From Gyrodactylus bullatarudis (Eukaryota > Platyhelminthes > Monogenea > Gyrodactylidea > Gyrodactylidae): DNA of 64,000 nucleotides. The position numbers were made by a program, and so were the translations under genes. The number at the start of each line of letters is the position of its first letter. Position 1 is the first letter of the stretch. Location: positions 1-64,000 of the forward strand of contig SSNU01000055.1 in assembly GCA_012064415.1 (NCBI GenBank), read 5' to 3'. A model generated the notes under the pieces. That model was not told the origin of the DNA. It did not search any database and saw nothing but the letters and a program-made list of their open reading frames with translations. Shown piece after piece: positions 45,253-59,080 of this stretch.

Positions 45253-46398
45253 ATGCCCTGGGCAAACAACTTGTTATTTTTTCTACTCGTCATTCTTCAG
45301 TTGTCCAGACAAAATGAAATATTTTCCATATCAGAAAATGTATTCGGCGTCGAAGTAACAAAGATTAGTCTCCATCTTCAACAGCTAATTAAGCAACGAC
45401 TTTTGAATAAGAAAGATTTAAAACTATCCCTTCAAATTATCAATGCGAATGAATTGTCCTCCTCGGTACAGGTGAACTCAGAAACTGGTGAATTTCGTGT
45501 AAATCGGCCTCTGGATCGAGAAACAATTTGTCCCCCAAATTCAGGCATTCAGCCGGGGACAAATATCCCTCAACACCTCGAGACAGATTGTATCAAGAAT
45601 GTTGATATACTCTTGCGTTATTATAGCCCATCGGGGTTTTCAGTGAATGGAATTCCTCCAGAGACCATCTCGATTAATCTCGCCATTCACGATGTTAACG
45701 ATAATCAGCCAAGATGGCCAAATCCTAAGATTTTAGTCAAATTTACAGAATCATTAAGTTCGGATGATGGGAAGCTTCAGGCGAAAACTTTCCCATGTGC
45801 CAAAGATTCAGATTTTGGCAGAAATGGAACAATCTCCTATAAACTTATCGGGACTGGTTCAGAGCTTTTTCAATTGCTTGTCAATTGTTCCAATTCATTC
45901 GATAGTTACTCCTCGAATGGGCAAATCTTTTCTGAAATTATCTCAATTAGTCCAAAGATAAAACTAGACAGAGAAAATGAAGATTTTATTCATGGTGACA
46001 TTTTCAATTTGACTGTCATTGCAACAGACAATGGGCCGAATCAGCTATCAGCCTCACTGCCCCTAGAAATCATCCTGATTGATGTAAACGATAACGCCCC
46101 TGAATTTCATTATAATCAAAAGGCTACAGACGGCACCCTGACGAACCTTTTTTATCCATTTGGACAGGCAAGCTATTACCATGTTGAAATCCCTGAGATA
46201 ACACCGATCAATAGTGCCATTCTAAGGTTAAACGCCACAGATAGGGATTCTGGTGACAACGGAAGGGTCCGCTATGACTTTTGTCCGTGTGAACATTCCG
46301 AGGCTCGCCAGTATTTCGATATAAACTCAGAAACTGGAGTTATCACAACCAAGAAGAAGTTTGATTATGATCAAGGCCCTCAGAACTTTAACTTTAAG
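45253..46398 (+). CDS. pcdh: Protocadherin exon 1: signal peptide, EC1, EC2, most of EC3
   Basis: 382 codons, ending in phase 0 at AAG|GTGAGT. It covers the signal peptide, EC1 (NSETGEFRVNRPLDRETIC), EC2 (CAKDSDFGRNGTISYKL) and EC3 (LRLNATDRDSGDNGRVRYDF). The open frame extends 16 codons upstream of the ATG but has no earlier ATG. Confidence 0.9.
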
Positions 46399-49300
46399 GT
46401 GAGTGCCCATTTTGAAATAAACATAATTACTGATTTAGGGGAAAAATTCTAATGTTTTATGAATTTCCTATAAATAATTATAATTTTATAGTTTTTATCG
46501 AAATCTAGGCTTCAATTTCTAAGTTCTCAATTCTGTATAAAAATGTGCGTGATGACAGCACAGATTTGTGGGTGTCATCAACCACTTTAAGCCAAATCTG
46601 TGTGTTAAAAAAAACTACTCTTATAACCTTCAATTACCCTGGCCTATGTGAGCTTTTTCACTTTTCTCTTCACTCCTGCTTTTTATTGAAGTGTTTTGGT
46701 GTTTTTTCAGCTCACATTATATTTTTCAACTTTTACTATACTTCTTTCAAAATTTGTAAAATATTATTTTCAATGAATTTTAAACTTTTATCATTATTTA
46801 TGTGTCACTACTGATGAACCATAAAGAAATGTACATTTGGTGAATAAAACTTTTTCTCCTATGTCAACTATAAATGGACTGATGTAAAATTTCTCTGAAA
46901 TTGGAATTAGATTCAAAGAGAGAATAGTATATTCGGCAGTTTTACATTAAACTAGTAGGTAGATTTCATTAACTCTACACCATTACTCAACATAACTAGA
47001 CAATACTGATAGGAATAAGTTCTTGGTCAGCTTTATATTATGTCAACCATGAAGAATTTGAGCTTTGCCTAGATTTTAGCTCTTCTTTCAATTAATAAGA
47101 ATTTTACAAAGCATTCAGAGAGTATGCAAAGAGGGGTTTCCAACTGTGAAAAGTTATTATTTGTGTCGATTAAATGGAAAAAGAAACCATGAAGACAACT
47201 TTCGATACCGATGTATTAAGAAGAACATGCGAGACATCTGTCATTCTTTCCAACTAGTCTAACATTTATCTCATCATCATTAGTTCCCAACTTTATTTAT
47301 ACAGTTAAGAACATGAAACTTTTAATTGGACAATCTTTTTTTAAATTGACAACTCTCTTATTTTTTTAAAGATCACGATTAGATAACCCCATGAAACTTT
47401 TGATAAACTCTTTATTATTGGATGATCAAACTTTGAGATTTTCAACCAGTAAAATTTATCACATAAAATTGAAATTTATGTAATCTTGAATAGGTCCAAG
47501 AGAATGATAATTTGATTTGCTAAAGAAAATTGTTCGACTCTGATTACAAAAGTGGAAATTAGTCAGTAGAAATTTTCAGTTTACCAACAGGTGTTCCCTA
47601 TCTACACGCGGATGTAAAAACATTTGTCTCTAGAGTTTTATTTTTCAAAAGTGAAAAAATTCTGTTTATTTTCCATTCTTTGGGTTTCCTTGAACCAATC
47701 ACAAAAATAATAATCATTTTTCAAAGGTTTTGATACACTCTTGTGAAAGGTGGGATTTCCTATTAAGCCTCTGATACTTTGAGATGTACTGATCTAGCTT
47801 TTGAGTAGAAACTTTAAAATGTACTTATATATTGCTTATTTGAATTTTAAATAGTTTCATTTTTCATCACGACACGATACTCTTGTAACAAATTAATGTT
47901 ACAAATCTATCATAGCCAAAACCATAGCCTGAGAGCTTATTACCTTCAATTTAGTAACATTTGAGCTAGTTGTTATCCTTAATTTATTGCGATCGAATAA
48001 AACTAATATCCCAACACTGATATCTCATTTAATCTCCTCAACCCAACGCTCTTCTTCAAAATCAAAGAAGAAAACCAGTGCTCCATTGCCTTAACACATT
48101 GACCCTATATGAACAATAATTTGAATTTCTACCATCTCATTTTCTCTATAGTTTGAATCATTTTATGTTGAATTATTAAAAAGTTTGATTATCAATCAAA
48201 CAGAGAACTAAAACAGATGACTATACTAGGTAATTGAGAAACAATAAAAAGATTATTTCAGCTCCTAGTTGTTCCTTCTCAGGTGGGCATTGGATAATGA
48301 TGATTTGTGAATGATGTTGATTTAATTTTGTTTAATCAATACAAAATATATGGAAAAATCATTAATCTCTTTTCAGAGAGAAGATAAAGGCAATTAAAAC
48401 CAATTTCCAGGATCAAGTTTGTTGAATGATTTGTATCGAATTATGAGAAAGATTTTGGAAAATTTTGTTAATTGCTGGATTTTCTTTTTTGAGGGGTAAT
48501 TTATCCAGAATTTATGAATTGGTAGTTATTGGAAGTTCAACAACTGTCTGTATCTGGGATTTGTTTAAATTTTAGAAAATTAAAGGGAAGCTAGAATTGA
48601 CATAAAATTTCATGTCTATTTATAAAATTTATAATTGGGTTTCAGAGTCCCAGGAATTGTGCAGAATTCCTAAAGTTTCCTGATTCACTGTAACATTTTG
48701 TAGTTAGTTCTCGCCTAAACTGAAGAATGGCATGTTTCTAGCCATATTTTTTTTTCTTCCTCAATGCACTTAGGAATTAATCGAATTCTTGATATTTGAT
48801 AGACTATGGTTGAAGTTAGAAAAGGAAAAAAGTGTGCAATGTCATACATTCAGGAATAAATCAGGGAAAATAAAGTTTTCCGCCTATTCCCAAAGTGACA
48901 AGAAAAAGATATAGGGAAAAAAGACTTGCTTTGTTCAAACGGACAAATTTTCGTCTCTAATTAGGTTTATTTATTGCTGTTTTCTGTTCAAAGTGTAAAT
49001 GAAGTTTTTGTCAGGGCCACAAAGTATGAGCAAACGCTCTCTAAACCCATTATTGATTAAACTAAAAATTGTTCCCACTGAAAAAGCTAGTAATGTAGAA
49101 AGATTTGATTTATTATTTTCCTCTTCAAGGTGATTGCTGCTGATGAAGCTATCGAGCCATACTCTTTGACGTCGACAACGAATGTAGGGGTTAAACTCCG
49201 TGATGTCAACGATGAAAGTCCTATAATTAAGGTGAACATTTTGAATTCCTTGGCGGATGGCTATGGCAATAAGAGAATTGATTCTACATTCCTTGAGGAG

Positions 49301-52300
49301 AATACACCAGAAGGGGAGCTATTCGCCTTGATACAAGTAAGTACATTTCTGAATTAATTCAAATAAATTATTCTGTAATATACAGCTCTGTAGTTTGAGT
49401 GTAAATTGTAAATTGTTCTTGTTTTTTTCTATCAAACATATATTACGCCTAAATATATATATCTAAGGTAGGAGCGATGAGAAAGTTATGTAATTTCGGC
49501 AATAACGCGGAGACAATTTGACATGAAACTATCCGACAACATTCAATAATACACATTGAAAAATGTTTCTTATTTCTTTTACTATACATATCCTATATAT
49601 TCTTACGTAATACTTATAATTTAGTATACAAGAGTATTAAGAAAGCTTGCCATCCTGTTACTCTCTCTCTCTCTCTTCAAGCATATGGCTTATAATATAT
49701 AAATTCCATTGTCTGATTACATGAAAAATTATTTATTTATTTTTTAATTCTTTTTCTCTTGTCAAAATCAGTCAAAAGAGATTCAAGAGTTTTCTTTCTT
49801 TCTCAACTACTATATAATTAAATTAACAGTCTTGTTCAATTTTTGTGGCACATCTCGATATTAACGAAATAACTCGATCTCAAAGTACAATATGAATGAT
49901 CAAAATTTCAGCAGTAAATTTGTAATCATCAAATCTGTGTATATCAACATCTGATATATCAACAAAGATTTTTATCAATAACCAATAAATTAGGGATTAA
50001 TTAAGATCTTTGAATCAAAGTGTTTTTTTCTCTATTTCATTATTTTACAAGGCAATAAAGAAATGGTTCGAATTATCTAAAACAATTTTCTCCCTTGAAA
50101 AGTTATTCAGTTTGGCATTTCCTCCCAAAAAATAGATATACCAATAGTATCAAATTTATTAGTTACAGAACGAGATGAGGAATAAGCTTTTGATAAAGGA
50201 AACACTTTGCACTTTGTCTGTTCGCTGTAACAAACACAGTGTATTCAACTCAGACCTAATTCATATTCGTATAATTCCATTGTATTATACCAATGATTGT
50301 ATAATACAATGCCATTTGGGACTGTAGGAAGGATATACATCAAGATTCTTATCTTTCATACCTGACTTTCAATCTGGTTCTTTCTATAATTGTAATATAT
50401 TACAGTAATCAGTTTAGTATTTCCTTCATCTGTTATCCTAAATTGTTTTCTCGTATAAAAACAAAAAAACGTTTTTCTCAAATATCGAGTGAAAAGTTTT
50501 GAGATTCTGAATTTTATATTGAACATTTTTTGATTCATATCGCAATTTGTAATCAACAGAAAATGCTTGAGACAAAAAAACTTTCTACGTAATCGAAAAT
50601 TCAAGTTCAATTTTATAGATTTATGGTTATTAGAAAATTAAACATTCTGTGAACATTTTTTGATCCAGAGAATCTTCCAACATATACGCATCAATCAAAT
50701 TATTCCAAGATCTCAAACATGAAGACGAATATTCCTTTAATGATGGATTAGAGATGATGTTTTTTTCTAGTCTCAGGAAATATATTCAGATACTAAAAAT
50801 AATAATAATAAATCATTTTTAGATCACAGATCACGATAAGGAAGATCAGGTCTCATGTCACCTCGGACCAAAGGACAACTTCACCCTTCATAAAGATTTG
50901 ACAAAGTTGACAGACTCTGATGTTATAGAATATCAGTTGTATACAGGAAGGCTGGACACTCATGCAATATTGACGGGTCCCAAAATTTCTAAAGATAACC
51001 TGTTCGATGCAGAGGTGACTCGTAAGCAGAACATCAGTTTAACATGTCAAGATCAGGCAGGTAATAGGGCTACTCAGATAATTGTCGTCAATCTTTTAGA
51101 TGTCAATGACAACAGTCCCCAATTCTCACAGGACACTTATGAGTTCATTGTAGACGAAAATGTATCTGCCTACCATAATCGTGGTATTGAAATAGGAAAG
51201 GTTTATGCTGACGATAAGGATCTCGGTGATAACGGCAGAGTTGAGTATTTTCTAAACAATGTAAAAGGAAATTTTGAGATCAACCCCAACACTGGTCAAA
51301 TCTTTCTTCATAGTCAACTGGACCGTGAAATTGGTCCGTCTGATGGAAGGTACGTCTTTGAGGTAATCGCCAAAGACAATGGGACACCTGAAAGATTGAC
51401 AGGTTCATCAAGGGTAGAAATTAAAGTTAATGATCTTAATGATATGCCGCCAGAGTTCAGTCAGGAAAACTACATGTTTGATGCGCCAGAGGATGTGGTC
51501 AAAGGCACAACTATTGGACGTGTTGTAGCCTATGATCGTGATGTTGAAGGTCACAACGACTCGATTCGTTATCGTTTCGCCCGTCCAACAGAATTCGAAC
51601 AGTATAGCCAACACTCGAACATCTACCAAGGCTCTCGTATATCTGACTCTATGGCTCAAGTCTATTTTGAATTAAACGATAAAACTGGCGAACTAAAAGT
51701 CAGCCGAAGTCTTGACCGAGAGTCAATATCAACGTTTCTTTTCAGCATCATTGCTGAAGATGCTCCCCTTAGACGTAACGACAAACGGCTGAGTGCTATT
51801 TCAAGGATAACGATTTCTGTTACTGATGTCAATGATAACTCGCCGAAATTCTCCCAGCCTGAGAGTAAACGAATAATCAAACTTCCTGTTCACACATTAC
51901 CCGGTAAATTTCTTATCAACTTTAAAGCAACTGATCTTGATGAAGGCGAGAACGGTCGGATTGAATATCGCATAAAACCTGAAGTCATTGCAAATCCAAT
52001 GAATACCAATGGTCCCCTGGATCAGAACTCAGCAAGCCTTATGAACATGTTTTCAATTGATGAAAATTCAGGATCTTTAATCTTATTGAAGTGAGTTCAT
52101 TCACGATGAGTTATTATCATTATAACTTGAGTTTAAAAGTCCATCTGAAATATCGATACAAAGTAATATCAGTCAATAGCCTCATCGTTTTTCGAGTGTG
52201 TCAACAATTTTATGATTTATTCAAAGTATCTTTTGTCTCATCTATGGCCGTCACCCCCCCCCCCACTTTCAATTCTCTTCTATTGGGAATAGTCCAAATT

Positions 52301-55300
52301 ATTACTGGCAAAGTTTTAGTTGAATTCTTTTCGAGAGGAAAAAAATATTTCCATACCCTTCCCCATAACACGCTGTGTGTGTCGATGACAGATGAATTCT
52401 ATTTTCATAAATTTTTGAAAATTTTCCTATCTTTTTCAAAAGATTTATTCGATTTGTCACATTCTGCCACTATCTTTCTTCTCCACTTCATCCTCAGAAG
52501 GAGTTGAGATAAATATTAATTTTGACGGAAATTTTCCTTGATAAAATGAATCCAAAGGTCACCCAACAATTTCAAGAGTCTATGTTTCTTCTCGAGCGAA
52601 TCATTTTCCCTATTTGAAATTTCAAAAAAGTGGAGGCACACTTGTAAATTTCCTGTTGAATTTAATTCTTTGAATAATTCTTGAGAAGTATTTAACTCAT
52701 GAGTCATCACTTGAATCGTTAAGCTGTTTCATTGACGCGTGTTATCAAGTGTTTTCTTAATTTTCATGTTTTTAGAATTATAACTAAAAAATATCCCTCT
52801 ACGGAAAAATAATTCACTTCTCGTGAATAAAAAAGTTGCAAATGATTTAAGAAGCTGATTATTTTTACAAAGACGTCACTCCCTGTTTAAAACGTTTCTT
52901 TCTGTCATCAGTTTTAATTTTTATGGTGCAATAGACAGAAATATCCTCAAAAAGAAACCTTTTTCTACTTATTCTTGAATAATTTGATCTTAGACGGAAG
53001 GCTACACAAGAATATTGTAGAAAACTTATTCCATGAACAGAATATTGAACCCATCTATTGAATCAATTCTCTGGTAGGAATAATAATATATTTTTAAATA
53101 ATTCAATGGCAATTATTACATAAAAGAATATAAAATGCTCATTAATAGCATAATCCCTATAAGAAACCCCTCATATTCATATCATTTCCTTCTCAAATAT
53201 TACAAATATCTAGAAATTAAGTTTTCCTTAAAGGATTGTGATAACCTTTTTGATTTGAGATCTATCATGTGTCATATAAGGTCTAAGCTTGACTACACAA
53301 AATCTCTTCTTTACTCTAATTTTCATTTGACTGAATAAGTCCTCTGATAATGAGACCTTTTATGTTCAATAAAATTTAACCTTGTATCTGTGGGATAAAC
53401 GTTTGAACTGAAGAATCAACTGATTTCAGTTCCTAGTTTCCTTTTTGAATAGCTGATATTAAAAGTGGTCGTTGAGTCGGATTCTGCTGATGTGCATTGG
53501 GTTGGCGTGCTGCCTGCACTTGTTTGGGGATCATGATCAGTTCTTACTTTATTAAAACCACTCATAACCTTGAATGTATTATTATTTTCTTGTATTCATT
53601 AATTTAATTTCAATATAATGTTTTCATTTCAAAAAAAAAATCGCAATTGCTGAGTAAGCAAATTTAAAAAAACTAAAATTTCCCCCATTCAAATGTAGGC
53701 CATAGAAAGAACAGTGTGTAACTATTTATTCACTATCATTTTTATTGATAATACTTATTAGAATCGGATGAAATTTGAGGACAAAAATAAAAATCTATCT
53801 TTCATCACACAATGAAAACATAATAAGTGATAGTGCTCAGATTTCATTTTTTCCAAGTGTTCAGGATTCCGTAAAGTCGTTATCATCTGCGAATCCCCCA
53901 TTTTTAGACTAATTCAATCCCATATTAGATCAAGTTTAGTTCAGAATATAACTTATAATACAGTAGAGAAAGACTTACCAGACTTGGTCTCATTCTGAAG
54001 CCGATCAAAAACTGAGCATTTTGAGTTTCTGATCTAAATGAAGAATACTCAAGTCACATAGAAGGCTTAACCATTTTTGTTATCCAAAATACCACCCAGA
54101 ATTGTTATAAAGTGTCCACTCATTCATTATTCCATTGGCAGATTTATCTCATATGATATGATAACGGGATAAGAAAGAATGATGGTATTTACCATTAAGG
54201 CACCAGTCAAGTTTGATTCTTAATGACAAACCAGAATGCACATTGTCAGTATAAATACAGTGATACTGCCTACTTTTGGTAACTTACTTGTGAATGTCAA
54301 GGATTATTTTTATATTCTAAAGATACTTCTTCTACTTCTTCCCGATGTGGTACGAATAAGTAATGATGAGTCAAGCATAATATAGATAGCCACTTAAGAA
54401 TGAATAGTTTTTCACAACTCAATGAAAGCCTTAATGCTTTTAGCATTACTCCCATCTGAAATAAAATTATAAATGGCTTTCTCTATCGCTCTCTTTCTTA
54501 TGAAGATAAACCATCCAATTGTTTTTTATTTCGAAAACTCCATTCAATATGAAGCTAAGAATTTTATAGCGCATTATTTTCGACAAGGACTCTAAGAGGA
54601 TCATAAGATCAAGACTCTTTGATTCAAGAGTTAAAAATACTCTTTTTTTCTGAAAGAAAACATTCCACAACGCCAAGATTATAAGCAATCTCTTCAAATT
54701 TTATAAGTGCAAGGAGTATTTGTAGTTGATAAGATATAGTATCTCTTCTATCCAGAGAATAAACAGATCCAGCTCTTACACTGAGTCAGAATACAAGTTG
54801 AAATGATGATATTAGCAAAAAATTGATCATTGTAAAATTCTTAACTTTTTCCTGATAAGATAATTAAACCCAAAATAATACTATTTATTTTATTTGTTTA
54901 TCATTACACCAAGAGAGTGTCCTCATATAAAAAAGTTGCATCCGTGTACTTTATGAAACAGAATCTCAAGCATTCAAGAGTCGCATGGATTGCTTCAATG
55001 TGCTCGATTTCCTTGGGAAATGGAAGCATGAAGAACCTCTTGAAATGTTTATTTATCTACACTCACTTCTTTCTCTACAATGTATCATCTGTTCCAATTC
55101 TCCATCTGACTCATTTCATAAATTATTACATGAGAGAAATACCACTTGAACATTCTTAAACTTTTTCCAAAGCAAGTCGTAGATTCTTCAGCTAATTATG
55201 AGCCATTGGAACAAGACGATGTCATCTGAAAAAATCTAAACTTTTACATTTCTATGAAAACTCTTTGAATAACCCATTGAATAATAAACCAGCTGTTGTG

Positions 55301-56596
55301 TTGCATGAAAGAAAAAAGATTTGGTCTATGACTCATTATTCGATTTCTTAGAGGGAAAAGTTGAATGAAAAAATGCTTTTTCATTAAAATAAAATAATTA
55401 TCCTTCAGATGTTCTTTCTCCCCTCCAATAATCAACATCATTTATAAGTTTCTCCCTATAAATAACTCTGATTCTGTCTATAGCAAATATCTATGTTGTG
55501 TTATATGATATTGAATAATGACTTTCTGCCTTCTGAATTTCATCCCACACGGTTACGCATCATCATCCTCATATAGTCTTTGGGTAAAGGAACAAAACCC
55601 TTTAATTTATGTGGATTTCGTGAAAAGATTAATCTTGGGGAGGAAAAAAACTAATATCCAACAGACAATATTCGTATGTATATTCTTATGTGTAATGAGG
55701 ATATTACACACATGGAAGAAGGGGCAAGAGGCAAGAAAAACCCATCATTCTCATTACAGAATATGGTCGATGGAAGATTGCAATTAATGAATGGTGTAAA
55801 TAATAAAAAATAGATATGAAAGGCTCTCTATATGTAGTTCATATAAATATAGTATTCGAGAAGAAGGCACATTTGCTGTTTGAATAAATTCTCTTTCATA
55901 AGTAATAAAGCAAGTAAGAGAGCAAATCACTGAGGTGTGATGTAAAACTTTGCTAAATTGATCTGGTCCAAATATCGACTGCTTACTCAGAAAACCTTTA
56001 GTTAGGGGAATAGATCTTTAATTCTATAGTATTTGTCATTTTCCAATGTTGTAAATCGTTCAGGAAGAGCGAAAAATATGATTTATTCACAAGAAACCAG
56101 ACTATAGTCAATAAAACATGTTTAACTGTTATTGCTTTACAAAGTGATTAATTTTCTTTTTTTCCTAGTACATTCACGAAACCTGCTTCTTACCGAGTTA
56201 TTGTTGAAGCCTGTGATAATGGCAGTCCGGTATTATGTACAAACTCGCCACCCCTAGAGTTAATTTTCCTAGACAAAGAGAATTTCAAAGACTCTGATTT
56301 ACTCCTTGATGAGAATGCCTACGGGGACCGATTCGATTCTCCATGGCCAGGATACCATGGACGTAGTGGTGATACACCAAGAAAGAATTTTACAATAATT
56401 CTCTGCCTTTGTATCATTTTTATGACTATAATTGTAGCCATAGTGCTGATATTTTGTGTCTTTAAAAGAACATCGACCTCGAATAACATGACAGGAGCTG
56501 GTGGATACCCAACAACCCTGCATGGCTCTAGGAATAAAGTGTTCTGGAAAAGTTTTTTCTATAACCGAGACAACGACCAGATATATGCTGGCAAGG
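45253..56596 (+). CDS. pcdh: Protocadherin, seven cadherin repeats, 3' incomplete
   Basis: Four exons (45253-46398, 49130-49336, 50823-52090, 56169-56596) join in frame to 1,016 residues. The ATG at 45253 is chosen because it opens a signal peptide, MPWANNLLFFLLVILQL. Seven extracellular cadherin repeats follow. Linker motifs are seen at about residues 146 (DVNDNQP), 277 (DVNDNAP), 406 (DVNDESP), 543 (DVNDNSP), 654 (DLNDMPP) and 785 (DVNDNSP), with matching LDRE and DxDxGxNG calcium motifs. The seventh repeat ends without a DVND motif, as expected next to the membrane. One span (FTIILCLCIIFMTIIVAIVL, residues about 946-970) and about 40 cytoplasmic residues close the visible part. Seven repeats with few large exons fit the non-clustered (delta-like) protocadherins, calcium-dependent homophilic adhesion proteins. 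The last donor (G|GTAAGT) shows that more tail exons follow outside the window. Confidence 0.9.
46399..49129 (+). other. Protocadherin intron 1
   Basis: It holds a Penelope family B fragment at 46508-46866. The rest (46870-49129) is AT-rich with no gene seen. Confidence 0.65.
46508..46866 (+). mobile_element. Penelope-like element family B, 3' fragment
   Basis: Aligns with 63403-63745 over the end of the GIY-YIG protein (frameshifted here) and the full 3' UTR ending in GGTGAATAAAACTTTTTCT. It is 5'-truncated and lies on the same strand as the host gene, 110 bp after exon 1. Confidence 0.85.
49130..49336 (+). CDS. pcdh: Protocadherin exon 2: end of EC3, start of EC4
   Basis: 69 codons, phase 0 at both ends (CTCTTCAAG / CAA|GTAAGT). 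It encodes VIAADEAIEPYSLTST, LRDVNDESPIIKV and FLEENTPEGELFALIQ. Confidence 0.88.
49337..50822 (+). other. Protocadherin intron 2
   Basis: AT-rich sequence with a CT microsatellite at about 49661-49676 and an AAT run just before the acceptor. No gene or element recognised. Confidence 0.6.
50823..52090 (+). CDS. pcdh: Protocadherin exon 3: EC4-EC7
   Basis: The acceptor is CATTTTTAG; it leaves in phase 2 at AA|GTGAGT. It encodes the rest of EC4, EC5 (VYADDKDLGDNGRVEYFL), EC6 (VVAYDRDVEGHNDSIRYRF) and the start of EC7 (FKATDLDEGENGRIEYRI). LDRE motifs are present (SQLDREIG, RSLDRESI). GC is higher than in the flanking introns. Confidence 0.92.
52091..56168 (+). other. Protocadherin intron 3, 4.1 kb
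   Basis: It starts with an 11-base C run (52254-52264) and includes LINE-like scraps at 53130-53950. Open frames up to 138 codons here have no protein-like features. Confidence 0.6.
53130..53350 (+). repeat. Possible LINE coding fragment (CHIRSKLDY motif)
   Basis: A short open frame contains FDLRSIMCHIRSKLDYTKSL, matching the scrap at 14800. A weaker relative (LIQSHIRSSLVQN) is at about 53910-53950. The word is like the post-RT segment of non-LTR elements. Family uncertain. Confidence 0.45.
56169..56596 (+). CDS. pcdh: Protocadherin exon 4: end of EC7, membrane span, start of tail
   Basis: The acceptor is TTTTCCTAG, phase 2, and the exon leaves in phase 1 at G|GTAAGT. It encodes SYRVIVEACDNGSPVLCTNS, then a Gly/Pro-rich juxtamembrane stretch, then FTIILCLCIIFMTIIVAIVL with a following KRTS stop-transfer, then FWKSFFYNRDNDQIYAGK in the cytoplasm. 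Confidence 0.88.
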
Positions 56597-58458
56597 GTAA
56601 GTTATTCTCTTCTACTATCTTAGCTATAGATTTGGAGTTTTTAGATATCTTAATTTATGCACATATTCCTATGTCCCTGATCAGTTCTAACTTATGAGGT
56701 CACTTGAATTTCTAATGGGGCAAATTATTTATTTATTCGTGTAGAACAAGGTTTTGATTTATTCAACAACAGAACAAAAATTGGTTTTTTGAAATCAGTC
56801 AAGATAAGAAAACATATATATCCAGAATCTTATAATGCGCCTATCTCTTCAGCTCAACCATCTCTGGGTTCGAATGTATGCAATAATTCTCTAATCATTC
56901 CCTGCTGTCTTCAGAGTAAAAACAATAAATCTGAATTTATAGATTTGACTAAGATTAGGTCTAAACTTACTCTAAGAGTATTTATTTTACCCAAACTTTC
57001 ACTAACCAGAATTTCTAACGAGATTTCTCGAAAGGCTGTATTTTAATCTTCATCCCAAGCCAGATCAACTATGGATAAGCCTTAAATTTTAAACAGTAAA
57101 TTTTTGAAGGTTTTCTTTTACCATTTAATTATTCCGTATAGGGGTATTTGCCAAACTAGTATTTCCAAGGGGTGATTATTCAGAATTACAATGTTTTTAA
57201 ATTGGGAAATTTGTGCTGTTGAAATGTGGCGAAATGAGAAATCCCGGATATCCGTGTGTACATTTATTAGCAGTAGTCTTCATAGAGAATGCTAATATCA
57301 AATCCTGTGTGAACAAAGCATTTAAACAGGAGTCCCACGAATAAAATCTAGTAATAGATTTCAAATAAAATTGACTTTATCTAGCAGCAAGAAAAGAGAT
57401 TAAAATAAACTCATTATTGAATAGGCTGAAAGGTGGTAAAACCTTGTAAACACAGAAACTCATTTTAGAACAGACTTTTTTCGAATCTGATTGGCCAGAA
57501 TGATGTATTTTAATTAGGAGATTGGATGGTGAAAAATTAATGATTCTTCCTTTCTCCAGGAAACAAAGATAGCTTTTCTAATCAGGTTTATTTCCCCTCT
57601 CGTATTTCCTTATCAATTTCATTTTTCCCAAATGCAAAAAAATTGTCGCACATTTTCCAGTTTCCATCAAAAAGTCATGTATTCCATATGTAACATTTCA
57701 CCATGAAAGCTATAAAAACCCACTTCTTCTTTAGCTTTTGCTTTACAATCTTTCTCTGTGTGCCTCATTTGTGTCTGTGCTTGTTGTAATGCGGAATGCA
57801 ATAAAAATTCTTCTCTTCTCTTCTGATTGTACGAGAATGACTTCTACACTCTAGGCTATATGGGGGAGGAATGGTTATTGGAAAGGATACAGGTTTATTC
57901 TCTGAAATTGGGGAAATCATTCGTTTTATCAGTTCCCATTTCACACTAAAAAAGTATTAGAATGACTGATAAAAAGATTCAAAGTTAATTGACCTCTTAC
58001 ATTCATTTTAAAATACAAAACCGGATATGTTATGTTGGGCTGGCTTTATTTATCAATAAAATTTTTTATCAATACAATAAATTTTATTATAATATCATCA
58101 TCTTATTTACCCACTTGATGATAATGTTGATGGTGGGTATCTTGTTGTTTTTTACAGTTTCAACCAACTTGGAATTGTATTGAAATTTATTGTTGCTGGT
58201 TGAGGATGACTCATAGTGTTTTTATTTCCCATCATTTAAGACAGGGCTCACTCCTTTTACATTATAATTGTTATTATGTTACAAAAGAATTTTATTCAAT
58301 TGACTATGGTGTAGTTCATCGAGGTGATTTCTCAACATTTACTTGGTAGGAACTTTTTTCTTCTCTATTCAGCTTTAGGTAAAAAATCATAATTTAACCA
58401 ATTAACCAGCTGTATTTTGACTAAATGTGACGATAAAAGATTTGCCCTACGTTATAAG

Positions 58459-59080
58459 TAGGGCGGTCAGAAAAAAGGAATAATTTCACAAAAAAATAGC
58501 ATTTTATTCTGAATTGAATTTCAAAAATAGCAAAAAACTTAATTCCCCATTCTAAAAAGTCATTTCTTTAGTAAAAGTTTATTCAATAGACATGATCCAT
58601 GGAATATTTGATAGAAACTATATTTTTGTCTTGATGAAACTAGGATTTTGTACACTATGTACCCATTCATAAGATGAAAACCTATGACCAATGAAAATCA
58701 ATGATTTACTCTGATTGGTTTATAAATAATTATCCAATAATATTTGATTTGAATCAAAAATTTCCTTCATTCCTATAGACGGTAACAGGGTTCAACGGGT
58801 TCGAAATTTTAATATCTGGTTATCTGAAAGATTTGATTTTATCATGAATAAGAAAGAAAGGCTTTTTATTTGAATGTTTGGTATTGTTTACATTGTTTGG
58901 TGAGCAAATTAAGAAGCTAAAGATAGCAATTTATTACAAAATTTGTAGCAAAATTATTTCAGAAACTAAAACAGAGAAAAAAGTATGCCTTACATCATTC
59001 TAATCAGATTTCATTGCTTATTAGCGTACAATGCTACATGTACTAAGAATAGCAAAAATAGCATTTTAGTTACCGCCCTA
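58459..59080. mobile_element. hAT-type non-autonomous element with perfect 8-bp target duplication
   Basis: GTTATAAG occurs at 58451-58458 and 59081-59088. Between them the 622-bp element begins TAGGGCGGTCAG and ends TTACCGCCCTA, giving a 9-bp inverted repeat TAGGGCGGT. An 8-bp duplication with short TAGGG-type ends is the hAT pattern. No transposase frame inside. Confidence 0.85.

Noticed and set aside
52091..52507. 138-codon plus-strand frame after protocadherin exon 3
   Set aside because: It begins at the splice donor and runs through intron sequence including a C11 run; no protein features.
55518..55787. 89-codon plus-strand frame
   Set aside because: No domain, no splice context that keeps the protocadherin frame; treated as intron.
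56299..56523. Minus-strand frame over the protocadherin membrane exon
   Set aside because: Antisense shadow of a well-supported exon.
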